A stretch of 50,744 bases of DNA from Eubacterium sp. (GCA_024692605.1 JAILMQ010000130.1:1-50744); one strand, 5' to 3'. Positions 8,274 through 19,103 are shown, numbered from the stretch's first letter. The notes: generated by a model from the sequence alone, not told the origin. A program made the numbers and translations.

Positions 8274-9785
8274 TCAATAACAACCAAAATAGTCCAGTAT
8301 CATCTGATTCATATTTATACCTGTAACACCTTCATTCGGCCAGGAATGTCTTCCATCTTTTATAAAGATATCCCACACCTGCTTACCGGATTTACCGGTA
8401 TATTTTCTGAAGGTAGTCTCTTTCTTCTTTCCGATCATCTCTTCTTCAGAAAGCTCAAGTCCATTGGCAGTTACGTAGTAGTTCATCACATCCTCGATTG
8501 CAGGATCCTTTGACACAGATGCACTTCCATCACTATTCTTTGGAATCAGATCATCCTTTTCACCGGTTATCTGGAATACTCCTATATCACAGGCTTCGGG
8601 TTTGCTTTCCCAAACACTTTCAGACATCATTCCCGATACGCTTACAACTGCTGCAAATGTATTCTCCGCTTCACATGCCAGCCTGTGGCACATAAATGCA
8701 CCATTACTGAATCCAACAGCAAATACCTTTGTTTTATCGATACCATATTCATCGGCCATATACTGAACCATTGCTTTAAGGAATTCCACATCTCTGTTTG
8801 AGGATTCTCTGACGCCGGAATTCCAGCCAACAGCTGAAGTTTTATCTTCAGGACTGGTAGCTCCTGTCACATAAACAACGGTATAACCTTCATTAACAGC
8901 ATCCTTTTCAAAACCAACTGTGCTGCGGAAAACCTCTGCATTCTGACCATATCCGTGAAGCATTAAAACTAACGGCGACCCTTCAGTCTTTTCAGGCATA
9001 TCCACGATAAAAATATGTTCAATACCATCGAAGGTACATTTATAATGATTATTTTTAAGTTGGGTTACAGCTTCAACCTTTTCGGTTCCCGGCCTATAGG
9101 ATAAAAAGCCAGTCAGACTAATAATCACAATAAGTCCAATAAATACCGGTACAAAGGGAAGCTTATTTACAGCTATATTAAGTGCCCTCATCAGACAGGC
9201 CACGGCAAAATTCGCCAGTACAGTGGCAGCAAAAATAAGTGTCCCGACTCCATATCCCCAGTTAAGAAAGCCATACCAGTCATTTGTATCCGGCCACTGA
9301 CCAACTCCATTTATAAGTATATTTATCAGATATCCCAGTCCATAAACCAAGGTAACCGAGGCTGAGATAAATGTATACTTAAAGGGTATTTTCTCTTCCG
9401 TCTCTAAAACAATAAACTCAGGAATAGCAATCAAAGGAATAATAAGGTGAAACCACAGATTTCTTCCTTCGTACAGATTAAGCTTTGGATAGGTTGGAGC
9501 AAAAAATGCGGCAACCATAAGAAATGTAATTCCTACCGCTGAAACAGCCATAAGTTTAAATACCACCGGGAAGGTCTTTTTCATAAAAAAGAATATGAGC
9601 CAGACCAGTGCAACTATTCCGCAGAATACATTTGAAAGCACTGTGAAGTATTTAAGGCTTACTAATCCACCTGAATTAAAGTTTTGACCGGGGTCACCAC
9701 GATGTATAACGAAAACTCCTATCAGGGTAAACACAACTATTATTATATTAAATAACAGGGATATATATCTTCTATACTGTTTCAT
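8274..9785 (-). CDS. Polytopic membrane domain (Pr6Pr-like) fused to a PHB-depolymerase/feruloyl-esterase-family hydrolase
   Basis: N-terminal ~220 aa with multiple TM helices; C-terminal 'LVLMLHGYGQNAEVF', nucleophile elbow 'GFSNGAFMCHRLA', 'GRHSWPNEG'. Confidence 0.8.
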   Translation of the reverse strand: MKQYRRYISLLFNIIIVVFTLIGVFVIHRGDPGQNFNSGGLVSLKYFTVLSNVFCGIVALVWLIFFFMKKTFPVVFKLMAVSAVGITFLMVAAFFAPTYPKLNLYEGRNLWFHLIIPLIAIPEFIVLETEEKIPFKYTFISASVTLVYGLGYLINILINGVGQWPDTNDWYGFLNWGYGVGTLIFAATVLANFAVACLMRALNIAVNKLPFVPVFIGLIVIISLTGFLSYRPGTEKVEAVTQLKNNHYKCTFDGIEHIFIVDMPEKTEGSPLVLMLHGYGQNAEVFRSTVGFEKDAVNEGYTVVYVTGATSPEDKTSAVGWNSGVRESSNRDVEFLKAMVQYMADEYGIDKTKVFAVGFSNGAFMCHRLACEAENTFAAVVSVSGMMSESVWESKPEACDIGVFQITGEKDDLIPKNSDGSASVSKDPAIEDVMNYYVTANGLELSEEEMIGKKKETTFRKYTGKSGKQVWDIFIKDGRHSWPNEGVTGINMNQMILDYFGCY

Positions 9786-9811
9786 GTTTCTCCAATAATA
9801 TTATCAACGCC

Positions 9812-11305
9812 TTATATATTAATAACTCTGTTATCAACGCCCAGTTGTTTTCGCTCCAGCATCTCGCTGAGACGCTCGATATATTCATCCAGATTCTTTA
9901 CATTTTCCACTCTGTCAATTCGTGTAATCTTTCCACCTTCTATATTCAGAAGTCTTGTTATTCCACCTGCTCCGGCGGCAAATGTATCTAACTTCTCTTC
10001 CATAACCAGAATATTATAGATACATTCATAGCCCTTCTTGGCAAAGCCAGTATTCTCAAGATTGCCGGCTATATTCTTCTGGCGATAGAGATAATACGGT
10101 TCCATATCCATCTCTTCAGTTCGTTTTGTAGCAAGAGATATCATGGCATCCATATCCTTATTTATCTTATCTTTATAGTAACCATACTGCTGGTTCAGAT
10201 TGGCTGCCCTCTTTATGGCCAGAGAATGAACCGTTATAGATTCGGGACTGAGTTTCTCCAGTTCGTCCAGAGTATATCTCATATGATCCAGAGTTTCATT
10301 TGGAAGGCCTGCGATTATGTCCATATTTATATTGTTGAAGCCCGCCTTTCTGGCTTCATTCATTGCCCATTTTATATCTGCAGGTGTGTGTGCACGTCCT
10401 ATGGTTCTAAGCGTCTCCTGATTCATAGTCTGAGGATTAATGCTTATACGGGTACATCCATATCTCTTTATTACCTCAAGCTTATCTCTGGTTACACTAT
10501 CAGGGCGGCCGGCTTCCACGGTATATTCCCGAAGACCGGAAAGATCAAAATTATCCTGTATATTTTTCATCAGCCGCTCCATCTGATTTGCTGAAAGAGC
10601 AGTCGGAGTACCTCCACCGATGTAGATAGCAACAAGTCTCCTGTTTCTGTTCAAAAATGATATAAAAGGAAGCTCCTGAGTCAGTGTATCCACATATTCC
10701 TCAACCCTGGATTCAACCTCAATAATGGGATATGCTGCAAAAGAACAATAAAGGCATCTTGTGGGGCAGAAAGGAATTCCCACATAGAGACAATAATCTG
10801 TCAGAGGATTTACAGAAGTCAGAATATCATATTCTTTCTCTGCAACAGCGGTTGCAAGCTCCGCCTTTTCACGACTTGTATCATAAGTTGTTCTGAAATA
10901 ATCAACTATCTCAGCTCTATCCTTGCCCTTCTCAAGACCTGCAGTTGCTATCTTAGTAGGTCTCATTCCTGTAAGACTTCCCCAGGGAAGAGATCTTCCT
11001 GTGTATTCAGAAAGTAGTCTGTAAACGGCAAGCTTAAGTCTGTTTCTGTATCTCTTTCTGTCCATATAATTGCCATATGCATAGGCAGTATACTTTACAT
11101 AGCCCTTTTCTTCGATACGAAGCCTGGTTGTGCCATCCTCATAAAGGGCAGTGAGACAGAACTTAAATTCACTGAATATATTTCTCTTATAATCAGAAAC
11201 CTCTTCCGGAGTAACAACTCTGATCTTCTCCCCTACGAAAAATGCAGCTATCATGGTACGCAGATCAATCTCGTATTCATTACTGTTCTGAACAAGTAAA
11301 ATCAT
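9812..11305 (-). CDS. hemZ: Coproporphyrinogen dehydrogenase HemZ-like radical SAM protein
   Basis: Radical SAM motif 'CLYVGIPFCPTRCLYCSFAAYP', HemZ N-terminal region, conserved location downstream of relA. Confidence 0.88.
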   Translation of the reverse strand: MILLVQNSNEYEIDLRTMIAAFFVGEKIRVVTPEEVSDYKRNIFSEFKFCLTALYEDGTTRLRIEEKGYVKYTAYAYGNYMDRKRYRNRLKLAVYRLLSEYTGRSLPWGSLTGMRPTKIATAGLEKGKDRAEIVDYFRTTYDTSREKAELATAVAEKEYDILTSVNPLTDYCLYVGIPFCPTRCLYCSFAAYPIIEVESRVEEYVDTLTQELPFISFLNRNRRLVAIYIGGGTPTALSANQMERLMKNIQDNFDLSGLREYTVEAGRPDSVTRDKLEVIKRYGCTRISINPQTMNQETLRTIGRAHTPADIKWAMNEARKAGFNNINMDIIAGLPNETLDHMRYTLDELEKLSPESITVHSLAIKRAANLNQQYGYYKDKINKDMDAMISLATKRTEEMDMEPYYLYRQKNIAGNLENTGFAKKGYECIYNILVMEEKLDTFAAGAGGITRLLNIEGGKITRIDRVENVKNLDEYIERLSEMLERKQLGVDNRVINI

Positions 11306-11326
11306 AGTCTTATCCTTTCAAATACC

Positions 11327-11355
11327 AACCCATTGGGGTCAGACCCCAATGGGTT
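11327..11355. repeat. 29-bp perfect palindromic repeat, copy 2 (AACCCATTGGGGTCAGACCCCAATGGGTT)
   Basis: 14-bp perfect arms around a single central base; between the MBL stop and the hemZ start. Confidence 0.93.
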
Positions 11356-11369
11356 ACTATGGGTTACAA

Positions 11370-12029
11370 TCAACAAAAGTAAATATTTGTCTGCTTCTCA
11401 TATCCAATGGTCGTATCGCTGTTATGTCCGGGAAAAACATGGGTTTCATCCGGCAGCGAAAAAAGCTTTTCCTTGATACTGCTCAAAAGTGCTTCTTCAT
11501 CTCCTGTAGGAAAATCAGAACGGCCTACACTGCCATGGAACAATGTATCACCATCAAATAAAACAGGTATAACTCCCTCGCCCTCTGCTTGGGAACTTAC
11601 TTCTGTATAGTAACACATGCCCCCTGCCGTATGCCCCGGCACCTCAATACATCTTATCTTTAGTCCTATAAGCTCTAACTCTTCTCCATCCTTTACAGTC
11701 CTGTCAGCCTTAGTTGAAAAGGCCTCTCCCATAAAGCTTAGAGACAAATTAAGAGAAGGATTTTCCAAAATCGGAACATCCTTCTCTCCTATAACAACTT
11801 CAATATCAGGACAAAGCTTTCTCACTTCATCCACTGCATCAACATGATCAAAATGTCCATGAGTAAGAAGCAGAGCCTTTACCTTTGCCCCTGCTTCCTT
11901 TGCTGCGCGAAGTAATACCTCAGCTCTTCCTGTTGCATCTATAAGAATAGCTTCGCCGGTTTCTTCATTGATGACCGTGTAGCAATTGGTTGCTATAGGG
12001 CCGGTCGTCACCCCTGCTAATTTATACAT
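11370..12029 (-). CDS. MBL-fold metallohydrolase (glyoxalase II-like)
   Basis: 'LLLTHGHFDHVDAVDEV', 'VPGHTAGGMCYY', 'LFDGDTLFHGSVGRSDFPTGD', 'VFPGHNSDTTIGYE'. Confidence 0.92.
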   Translation of the reverse strand: MYKLAGVTTGPIATNCYTVINEETGEAILIDATGRAEVLLRAAKEAGAKVKALLLTHGHFDHVDAVDEVRKLCPDIEVVIGEKDVPILENPSLNLSLSFMGEAFSTKADRTVKDGEELELIGLKIRCIEVPGHTAGGMCYYTEVSSQAEGEGVIPVLFDGDTLFHGSVGRSDFPTGDEEALLSSIKEKLFSLPDETHVFPGHNSDTTIGYEKQTNIYFC

Positions 12030-12068
12030 ATAGCCACCTCTTCATATATCCGGTAGTCAATATCCTGA

Positions 12069-14405
12069 CTAACCCTGGGTTCTTTCTATATCGATTATTC
12101 CTTCAATATTTCTTATCTTGGAAGTAAGTCCTGCAAGGTCTTCCTTTGATTTGATTCCAAACTGAACATTTACAGTAGATTTACCCTGCTTATTAACACG
12201 GCCTTCGATTCTCTTAATCGGAATATCCTCTTCCATGAACACCTTCGTTATATCAAATATCAAAGCACTTCTGTCCATAGCATAAACATTAATCTCTGTT
12301 GTAAACTCTGTCTCAGCGGAAACACCTTCAGAAACCCACTCGGCTTCAATAAGTCTGTGTCTTTCTGTTTCATTCATACATAAAACATTTTCGCAGTCTG
12401 TTCTATGTATGGATATTCCTCTTCCTCTTGTGACAAATCCTACGATTTCATCACCCGGAACCGGAGAACAGCACTTGGAGAATCTGACTGCAACATCATG
12501 AATTCCGCGAACCTGTATACTTCCCTTTGGAATGCTGAACTCACGACGCTGACTATTTATCTCTCTTACCACATCTTCATCTGTGGTATTCTTTTCCTGT
12601 TCACGTCTTACCTCTTCCTGAAGTCTGTTAACAATCTGTCCTTCCTTAAGACCACCATGTCCAACTGCAGCAATAAGTGAATCCCAGTCGGCAAAGTTGT
12701 ATCTTTTAAGGGTAGCATTCATGTATTCAGGCTTCATGAGATCAGAAAGTACAAGTCCCTTTGATTTGCAGTATTCCTCCATCAAATTCTTGCCCTTGAC
12801 TATATTTTCTTCCTTTAATTCCTGACGGAACCACTGGTTGATCTTAGTCTTGGCCTGTGTACTCTTGACCATTTTCAGCCAGTCCATGCTAGGACCCTTT
12901 GTATTCTGAGAGGTTATAATCTCAACGCGGTCACCGGAATGCAGCTGGGTCTCGATAGGAACCTGACGTCCATTGATTCTTGCTCCCACCATTCTGTTTC
13001 CTACTGCTGTATGAATGGCATAAGCAAAGTCTATGGTATTGGAACCCCTTGGCAGAGACTTAACATCTCCGGCAGGAGTGAAGCAGTAAACCTGATCCTG
13101 GAACATATCCAGGTCTGTCTTAACTGCATTCATAAATTCCTTATTATCTTTAGTATCATTCTGCCACTCCAGAATCTCACGCAGCCAGTTCAGCTTTTCC
13201 TCCTCGCTGGTAACATTTTTACTTCCACTCTCCTTATATTTCCAGTGAGCAGCGATACCGTACTCAGCAGTTCTGTGCATATCAAAAGTACGAATCTGAA
13301 TCTCAAATGGTCTTCCGCCATGTCCGATGAGAGTTGTGTGAAGTGACTGATACATATTTGCCTTCGGCATAGCGATATAATCCTTGAAACGTCCCGGTAT
13401 CGGCTTATATTTCTCATGGATTATACCCAGTGCAGCATAGCAGTCTCTGACAGACTGAACCTTGATTCTGAGGGCAAATACATCATATATCTGATCCAGA
13501 GTTTTACCCTGGGTTTTCATCTTCTTATAAATACTGAATATATGTTTAACACGGCCATCTATCTCAGCCTCAATCTCCGCCTCTTTAATGTACTCAGTAA
13601 CCTCATTTACCATGTCATTAATAAAGTCTTCACGCTCGGAAAGTCTCTCTCCGATGCTTTCACGAAGCTGCCTGTAGATGTCAGGATAAAGATACTGCAT
13701 GCAGAGGTCATCCATCTCTACCTGAATACGGGAGATACCAAGTCTGTTGGCAATAGGAGCATAAATATCCATAGTCTCTCTGGCCTTCTCAATCTGCTTT
13801 GCAGCAGTCTGATACTGAAGGGTTCTGAGGTTATGAAGTCTATCCGCCAGCTTGATGATTATTACTCTGATATCCTTGGCCATTGCCAAAAACATCTTTC
13901 TAAGGTTCTCTGCCTGAATCTCAATCTTATCCTGAGACAGATTCAACTGTGTCAGTTTTGTAACACCGTCAACAAGAAGAGCTATTTCAGGTGAAAACAG
14001 CTTTGCAATATCTTCTTTAGAATATTCCGTATCCTCTATCACATCATGAAGAAGTCCGGCTATGATGGTTTCCTTATCCATCTCAAGCTCAGCCAGAATG
14101 ATGGCAACACATAGAGGGTGAATGATATATGGTTCACCGGATTTACGTTTCTGATCCTTATGTGCATCATCCGCAATATGATAGGCCTTTTCAATCAAAG
14201 AAAAATCATCTGAAGGATGATACTCTTTAATCTTATCTAATAAAACATTATATATTTCGTCCGGTGAAGTAAAATCGTCCGGAGTAGCAAGCACACCAGT
14301 TTTAGCACTCTCGTTGAATATCTCATTAATAGGTGCACGTTTAGTATTGATTTCTGACACAAGGTCATCTCTTAATGATATATATTCATCCAGATATTCG
14401 TCCAT
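12069..14405 (-). CDS. relA: Bifunctional (p)ppGpp synthetase/hydrolase RelA/SpoT
   Basis: HD hydrolase 'GLLHDVIEDTEYS', synthetase 'YQSLHTTLIGHGGRPFEIQIRT', TGS and ACT domains. Confidence 0.96.
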   Translation of the reverse strand: MDEYLDEYISLRDDLVSEINTKRAPINEIFNESAKTGVLATPDDFTSPDEIYNVLLDKIKEYHPSDDFSLIEKAYHIADDAHKDQKRKSGEPYIIHPLCVAIILAELEMDKETIIAGLLHDVIEDTEYSKEDIAKLFSPEIALLVDGVTKLTQLNLSQDKIEIQAENLRKMFLAMAKDIRVIIIKLADRLHNLRTLQYQTAAKQIEKARETMDIYAPIANRLGISRIQVEMDDLCMQYLYPDIYRQLRESIGERLSEREDFINDMVNEVTEYIKEAEIEAEIDGRVKHIFSIYKKMKTQGKTLDQIYDVFALRIKVQSVRDCYAALGIIHEKYKPIPGRFKDYIAMPKANMYQSLHTTLIGHGGRPFEIQIRTFDMHRTAEYGIAAHWKYKESGSKNVTSEEEKLNWLREILEWQNDTKDNKEFMNAVKTDLDMFQDQVYCFTPAGDVKSLPRGSNTIDFAYAIHTAVGNRMVGARINGRQVPIETQLHSGDRVEIITSQNTKGPSMDWLKMVKSTQAKTKINQWFRQELKEENIVKGKNLMEEYCKSKGLVLSDLMKPEYMNATLKRYNFADWDSLIAAVGHGGLKEGQIVNRLQEEVRREQEKNTTDEDVVREINSQRREFSIPKGSIQVRGIHDVAVRFSKCCSPVPGDEIVGFVTRGRGISIHRTDCENVLCMNETERHRLIEAEWVSEGVSAETEFTTEINVYAMDRSALIFDITKVFMEEDIPIKRIEGRVNKQGKSTVNVQFGIKSKEDLAGLTSKIRNIEGIIDIERTQG

Positions 14406-14464
14406 ACCTGCTCCTCCTTTCCTTGTTTTTCTAAATGATTAAGCACAGGGCATCCCGCCCCTTT

Positions 14465-14992
14465 TTACTTATCTGGGTATTTAACTACAGATGCAACATC
14501 ATATCCCTCAAGAACTTTTCTTCCTCCAAGTCCTTCCAGCTCAATAAGGAAAATCATCTTTACAACTTCCCCGCCAAGTTCCTCAATAAGCTTGGCTGAT
14601 GCTTCCATAGTTCCACCTGTTGCAATAAGATCATCTATAAGGACAACCTTTTGTCCCGGTTTAATTGAATCCTTATGAAGTTCAATAGTTGCCTGTCCAT
14701 ATTCAAGATCATAGGATTTCTCGATTGTAGCTCTTGGGAGCTTACCCTTTTTTCTTATTGGAACAAAGATTTTCTTCAGCTCGTAAGCAAGAGGTGTACC
14801 AAATATAAATCCTCTGGATTCTGCTCCGGCAATAACATCAAACTCCACGCCGTCCAGAAGCTTTTTCAATTCCTCAATAGCCAGCTGAAGTCCTTCTGCA
14901 CTATCAAGTATTCCTGTAACATCTCTGAATATTATTCCCGGCTTTGGGAAATCGGGAATATCGATTATATAATCTCTTAGTTCTTTTTTCAT
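14465..14992 (-). CDS. apt: Adenine phosphoribosyltransferase
   Basis: 'IPDFPKPGIIFRDVTGIL', 'VVLIDDLIATGGTMEAS'. Confidence 0.96.
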   Translation of the reverse strand: MKKELRDYIIDIPDFPKPGIIFRDVTGILDSAEGLQLAIEELKKLLDGVEFDVIAGAESRGFIFGTPLAYELKKIFVPIRKKGKLPRATIEKSYDLEYGQATIELHKDSIKPGQKVVLIDDLIATGGTMEASAKLIEELGGEVVKMIFLIELEGLGGRKVLEGYDVASVVKYPDK

Positions 14993-15006
14993 AATATTCT
15001 TTCCCC

Positions 15007-16767
15007 TTATGATTTATCAATGGCTTTTAACATAAACTGAACATTTCTTCCGTAATAATCATTGATTGTTACTTCATAGGCAATGTCCAGCTTACACCCG
15101 GTTCTAACACCTTTCATTATTCTATCACATTCCTGCTCCGTAAACCACTCATTTATACACTCTATAAAATCATCCGGTCTGAAGCTGGTTACTTCATGAA
15201 TATCTCCTCTGGAGCTTCTGACTTTGAGCTTCAATACATTTTTATTCTGTCCCATAACTCTGGCGCCAAGAATCTCCAAATCCTTTTCAGCAAAAAGTGG
15301 AGGTTCATTTCCCTTTCCAAAAGGTCCCAGATCTGCCAGCTGTTCTGCAAGTTTAAGGGTTGCATAGGACATAGGCATAGGCACATCTATCATAAGCTTA
15401 GGGATCTTATCTCTTTCAGAAAGACTTACACTACTGTTAAGTCTTTTCCTGAATTCATCCAGATCACTTTTCTTTAAAGACATTCCGGCTGCAAGAGGAT
15501 GACCACCGAATTTAAGAAGAATATCTTTGCAGGCTGAAATCTGTTCAAACATGTTGTAGGCTTCGATAGAACGTCCTGATCCCTTGACTATATCATCATC
15601 TTTATCAGTATCTGTAAACACAATGGTCGGCCTGTAATACTTTTCCTTAAGTCTTCCTGCCACTATTCCGGCCAGGCTTTCATGAAGATCCGGGACATAT
15701 ACAACAAGTACATCCTGCTTTGGCATTCCCTCTGAATCAAATCCTGTTTCTTCCTCAATTAACTGAATAGCTGAAGCCGTCCCCTGTTCTGTCATTGACT
15801 TTCGGCTTTCATTTAATTCCTTAAGATGAGCAGCGATTTCAGAAGCCTTTTCTTCATCCTCTTCCAAAAGTAAACTTAGTGCAACATCTGCACTTTCCAG
15901 TCTGCCTGCCGCATTTATACATGGCCCTATAATGAATCCTGCATGATAGGTATCAATGGTTTTACCCTGATAATTAGTTTCCTTCAAAAGAGCTTTCAGG
16001 CCTATATTCTCTGTTTTTTCAAGAGCCCTCAGACCTTCTCTGACATATATCCTGTTCTCATTTATTAATGGCATAACATCACAGACCGTTGCCAGTGCCA
16101 CCATTTCCAGATATTTTCTGCTCTCCAGAGGAATATCCATGGTCTGATAAAGCACCTTGATGAATTTATATGCCACAAGAGCTCCGCATATATCTGCATA
16201 AGGATAGGTATCACCGACCTGATGAGGATCTATTATGGCATCCGCATCCGGCAGTTCTTCCTGAATCTCATGATGATCCGTTATGACAATATTCAGTCCC
16301 AGCTCCCTGGCCTTTTTCATTGCTGTCACAGCAGCTATACCATTATCACATGTGATTATGGTTGATACACTTTCCTCATAGGCCTTCTCAATTATACGTG
16401 TATTGATTCCATACCCGTCATTTACTCTGTGAGGTATATCGAAACTGACGTTTGCTCCGGCATTCTTTAAGGCATCATACAGGATATAAGTGGACATCAC
16501 TCCGTCCACATCATAGTCTCCTACAATTCTGATATTCTCTCCTGCCTCAATGGATCCTGCAATTATATCAGCCCCCAGCTCCATATCCATCATAAGAGAC
16601 GGATCATGTACCGAATCCAGAGTTCCAAAGAGATAGCTTTCATATTCTTCATCAGTAACAATATCCCTGTTTCTAATTATTCTGGCCACCACAGGATCAA
16701 TTCCAAATCTGGACGATATGGCATTAAAATCTGCAGTTTTTGCAAAAATTCTCCACTCCTGTTTCAT
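15007..16767 (-). CDS. recJ: Single-stranded-DNA exonuclease RecJ
   Basis: 'IVGDYDVDGVMSTYIL', 'VITDHHEIQEELPDADAIIDPHQ', 'GGHPLAAGMSL'. Confidence 0.95.
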   Translation of the reverse strand: MKQEWRIFAKTADFNAISSRFGIDPVVARIIRNRDIVTDEEYESYLFGTLDSVHDPSLMMDMELGADIIAGSIEAGENIRIVGDYDVDGVMSTYILYDALKNAGANVSFDIPHRVNDGYGINTRIIEKAYEESVSTIITCDNGIAAVTAMKKARELGLNIVITDHHEIQEELPDADAIIDPHQVGDTYPYADICGALVAYKFIKVLYQTMDIPLESRKYLEMVALATVCDVMPLINENRIYVREGLRALEKTENIGLKALLKETNYQGKTIDTYHAGFIIGPCINAAGRLESADVALSLLLEEDEEKASEIAAHLKELNESRKSMTEQGTASAIQLIEEETGFDSEGMPKQDVLVVYVPDLHESLAGIVAGRLKEKYYRPTIVFTDTDKDDDIVKGSGRSIEAYNMFEQISACKDILLKFGGHPLAAGMSLKKSDLDEFRKRLNSSVSLSERDKIPKLMIDVPMPMSYATLKLAEQLADLGPFGKGNEPPLFAEKDLEILGARVMGQNKNVLKLKVRSSRGDIHEVTSFRPDDFIECINEWFTEQECDRIMKGVRTGCKLDIAYEVTINDYYGRNVQFMLKAIDKS

Positions 16768-16810
16768 AGCGTCACCCCAAGCTTTTATCTAAAGATAATC
16801 TATAATCGAT

Positions 16811-16839
16811 AAAGGACGGAAGATTATCCTCCGTCCTTT
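16811..16839 (-). terminator. Putative intrinsic terminator or attenuator after secDF
   Basis: AAAGGACGGA-agattatcc-TCCGTCCTTT, 10-bp perfect inverted repeat between secDF and recJ. Confidence 0.65.
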
Positions 16840-16877
16840 TAATCCCTGATTTATTATAACAAATATCTCTCAGAAAC

Positions 16878-19103
16878 TTAAGCCTTCTTTGTAACTGACT
16901 TTTCCTCTGACTTCTTTGTAATCTTTGTTCTGAGCCACAGCCACAGTGGTCCTGTAATACAGATAGATGAATATGTACCTGCAACAACACCCACCATAAG
17001 TGTAAATGTAAATTCTTTAAGTGAAGCAACACCAAGAATATTAAGCATGAGTATTGTAATAAATGTAGTCAGGTTTGTATAAATATTACGTGTAAATGTC
17101 TGTGAAATACTTGTATTTACAATTGTCTCATAACCATCTTTTTCGATACTCATAGTCTTCAGATTCTCTCTGATACGGTCGAATATGATAATAGATGAGT
17201 TAATTGAGTAACCTACGATAGTAAGCATACATGCGATAAATGTACCACCAACTGTAAGGTACATAGCAGCATATGCAAAGAATACAAACATTACATCGTG
17301 GATAAGAGCAATCACCGCACTGGCACCGAATCTTACATCACTAAATCTGATAGCGATATAGATCAGCATCAGAATTGAAGCAATAACAACGGCCAGAACT
17401 GCGTCTCTCTGTGTCTCCTGACTGATGGTACTTGATATATTCTCAGAATCAATCTTGTCATCTGTCAGATCGAAGGTTTCCTTCAGCTTGCTGGCAAGTT
17501 CAGAACGAGTATCTTCGTTAAGACTGTTTGACTTAAATACTATCTGATTTGAATTATCAACTGTCTGAATCTGTACATTTGAATCAACTCCAACTTCCTT
17601 GAATACAGGAAGAACCTTCTCTTCAGCTTCCTGAAGTGTCATAGCTTCATTAAATGTAACTGAAGTAGATGTACCACCACTGAACTCAAGTGAGTAGTTA
17701 AGTGAGTTTCCACGTGTACCAATACCTTTATTTACAAAGAGGAATGCAATTCCTGCAAGAATTACAATTGCTGAGAATAATGCAGCAAATCTAAAACCTT
17801 TAGTATATTTTGTAATCTTAGGCTGCTTTGCAGCACCATAAAGCTTCTTATTTACAACACCAAGATCAACAAATGCTGTAAGCAGGAATCTTGATATAAT
17901 AAGTGCTGTGAACATTGAAAGAACGATACCAAGAATAAGTGTTCTTGCAAAGCCCTTAACAGTACCTGTACCCATGATGAGAAGTACGATACCGGCTATG
18001 ATTGTTGTGATATTTCCATCGATGATAGCTGACATAGCTTTATGGAATCCGGACTTAACCGCTGTCTTAACTGTCTTTCCAACACCGATTTCTTCCTTAA
18101 TACGTGTGAATATGATTACATTCGCATCTACCGCCATACCAATTGACAGAATAATACCTGCAATACCAGGTAATGTAAGTGTAATATGGAAAGCGTTCAG
18201 GAAGAACAGCTCTAATACTGTATAAACTGAAAGTGCAATAGCTGAAATGAATCCAGGGAATCTGAATATTATGATCATAAGTAAGAAGATAATACAGAGA
18301 CCGATTGCACCTGCTATAAGTGATGTTCTAAGAGCGTCTGTACCAAGCTTAGCACCAACTACCTGTGATGATAACTCGTTCAGTGTAAGAGGAAGGGCAC
18401 CGATCTTGATTGTACTTGCAAGATTAGATGCTTCATCATAATCTTCCATACCATCGATCTGAGCACTACCACCTGAAATCTGCTCACGTACTGTTGGAGC
18501 ACTTACTACAGAACCATCATATATGATATAAACAGGATTACCAACATTTGCTCCTGTTACATCTGAGAATTTCTTAGCTCCCTCATCAGTAAACTGAAGA
18601 GAAACGATATATTCATCTTCACCGGTGTTTTCCTGAACACGTCCACCCTGGGCATTCTTTACATCAGAACCGGTAAGAGCTGGTGTGTAATCTGTTGAAC
18701 CTGATGAGAATTTCTCATAATTCTCCGGGTCAAGGAATTCAAGCTTTCCGGGACGACCCATTGCATCAAGGATCTCATTAGGATCATACTTACTTGTATC
18801 CACAGGTATTTCGATAACGATACGTTTGTTACCCTGCTTATATACCTCGGCATCATTACTGTAAGTATCAGCTCTTCGCTGAAGTTTATCAATAGTTGCA
18901 TTAATTTCTTCATCGGAAGCATTGTCCTCTTGAATCTCATAGGTAACACTTACTCCACCCTGAAGATCTAGTCCCAGCGGAATATCCTTCGCCAGTCCTA
19001 TTTTGTCAGCACCAAGTCCCTGTAATACAGAATACACAGCGCCGGCTGTCAGCAAGACGAATACCAGAAGTCCCAGTATCGCATTTCTCTTAGCCTTCTT
19101 CAT
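16878..19103 (-). CDS. secDF: Fused protein translocase SecDF
   Basis: 741 aa with SecD ('LGLDLQGGVSVTYEIQ') and SecF ('YSLEFSGGTSTSVTF', 'IFDRIREN') halves. Confidence 0.95.
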   Translation of the reverse strand: MKKAKRNAILGLLVFVLLTAGAVYSVLQGLGADKIGLAKDIPLGLDLQGGVSVTYEIQEDNASDEEINATIDKLQRRADTYSNDAEVYKQGNKRIVIEIPVDTSKYDPNEILDAMGRPGKLEFLDPENYEKFSSGSTDYTPALTGSDVKNAQGGRVQENTGEDEYIVSLQFTDEGAKKFSDVTGANVGNPVYIIYDGSVVSAPTVREQISGGSAQIDGMEDYDEASNLASTIKIGALPLTLNELSSQVVGAKLGTDALRTSLIAGAIGLCIIFLLMIIIFRFPGFISAIALSVYTVLELFFLNAFHITLTLPGIAGIILSIGMAVDANVIIFTRIKEEIGVGKTVKTAVKSGFHKAMSAIIDGNITTIIAGIVLLIMGTGTVKGFARTLILGIVLSMFTALIISRFLLTAFVDLGVVNKKLYGAAKQPKITKYTKGFRFAALFSAIVILAGIAFLFVNKGIGTRGNSLNYSLEFSGGTSTSVTFNEAMTLQEAEEKVLPVFKEVGVDSNVQIQTVDNSNQIVFKSNSLNEDTRSELASKLKETFDLTDDKIDSENISSTISQETQRDAVLAVVIASILMLIYIAIRFSDVRFGASAVIALIHDVMFVFFAYAAMYLTVGGTFIACMLTIVGYSINSSIIIFDRIRENLKTMSIEKDGYETIVNTSISQTFTRNIYTNLTTFITILMLNILGVASLKEFTFTLMVGVVAGTYSSICITGPLWLWLRTKITKKSEEKSVTKKA

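Noticed and set aside
13416-13994. 192-aa plus-strand ORF inside relA
   Set aside because: Antisense to a well-conserved housekeeping gene; no recognisable domain.
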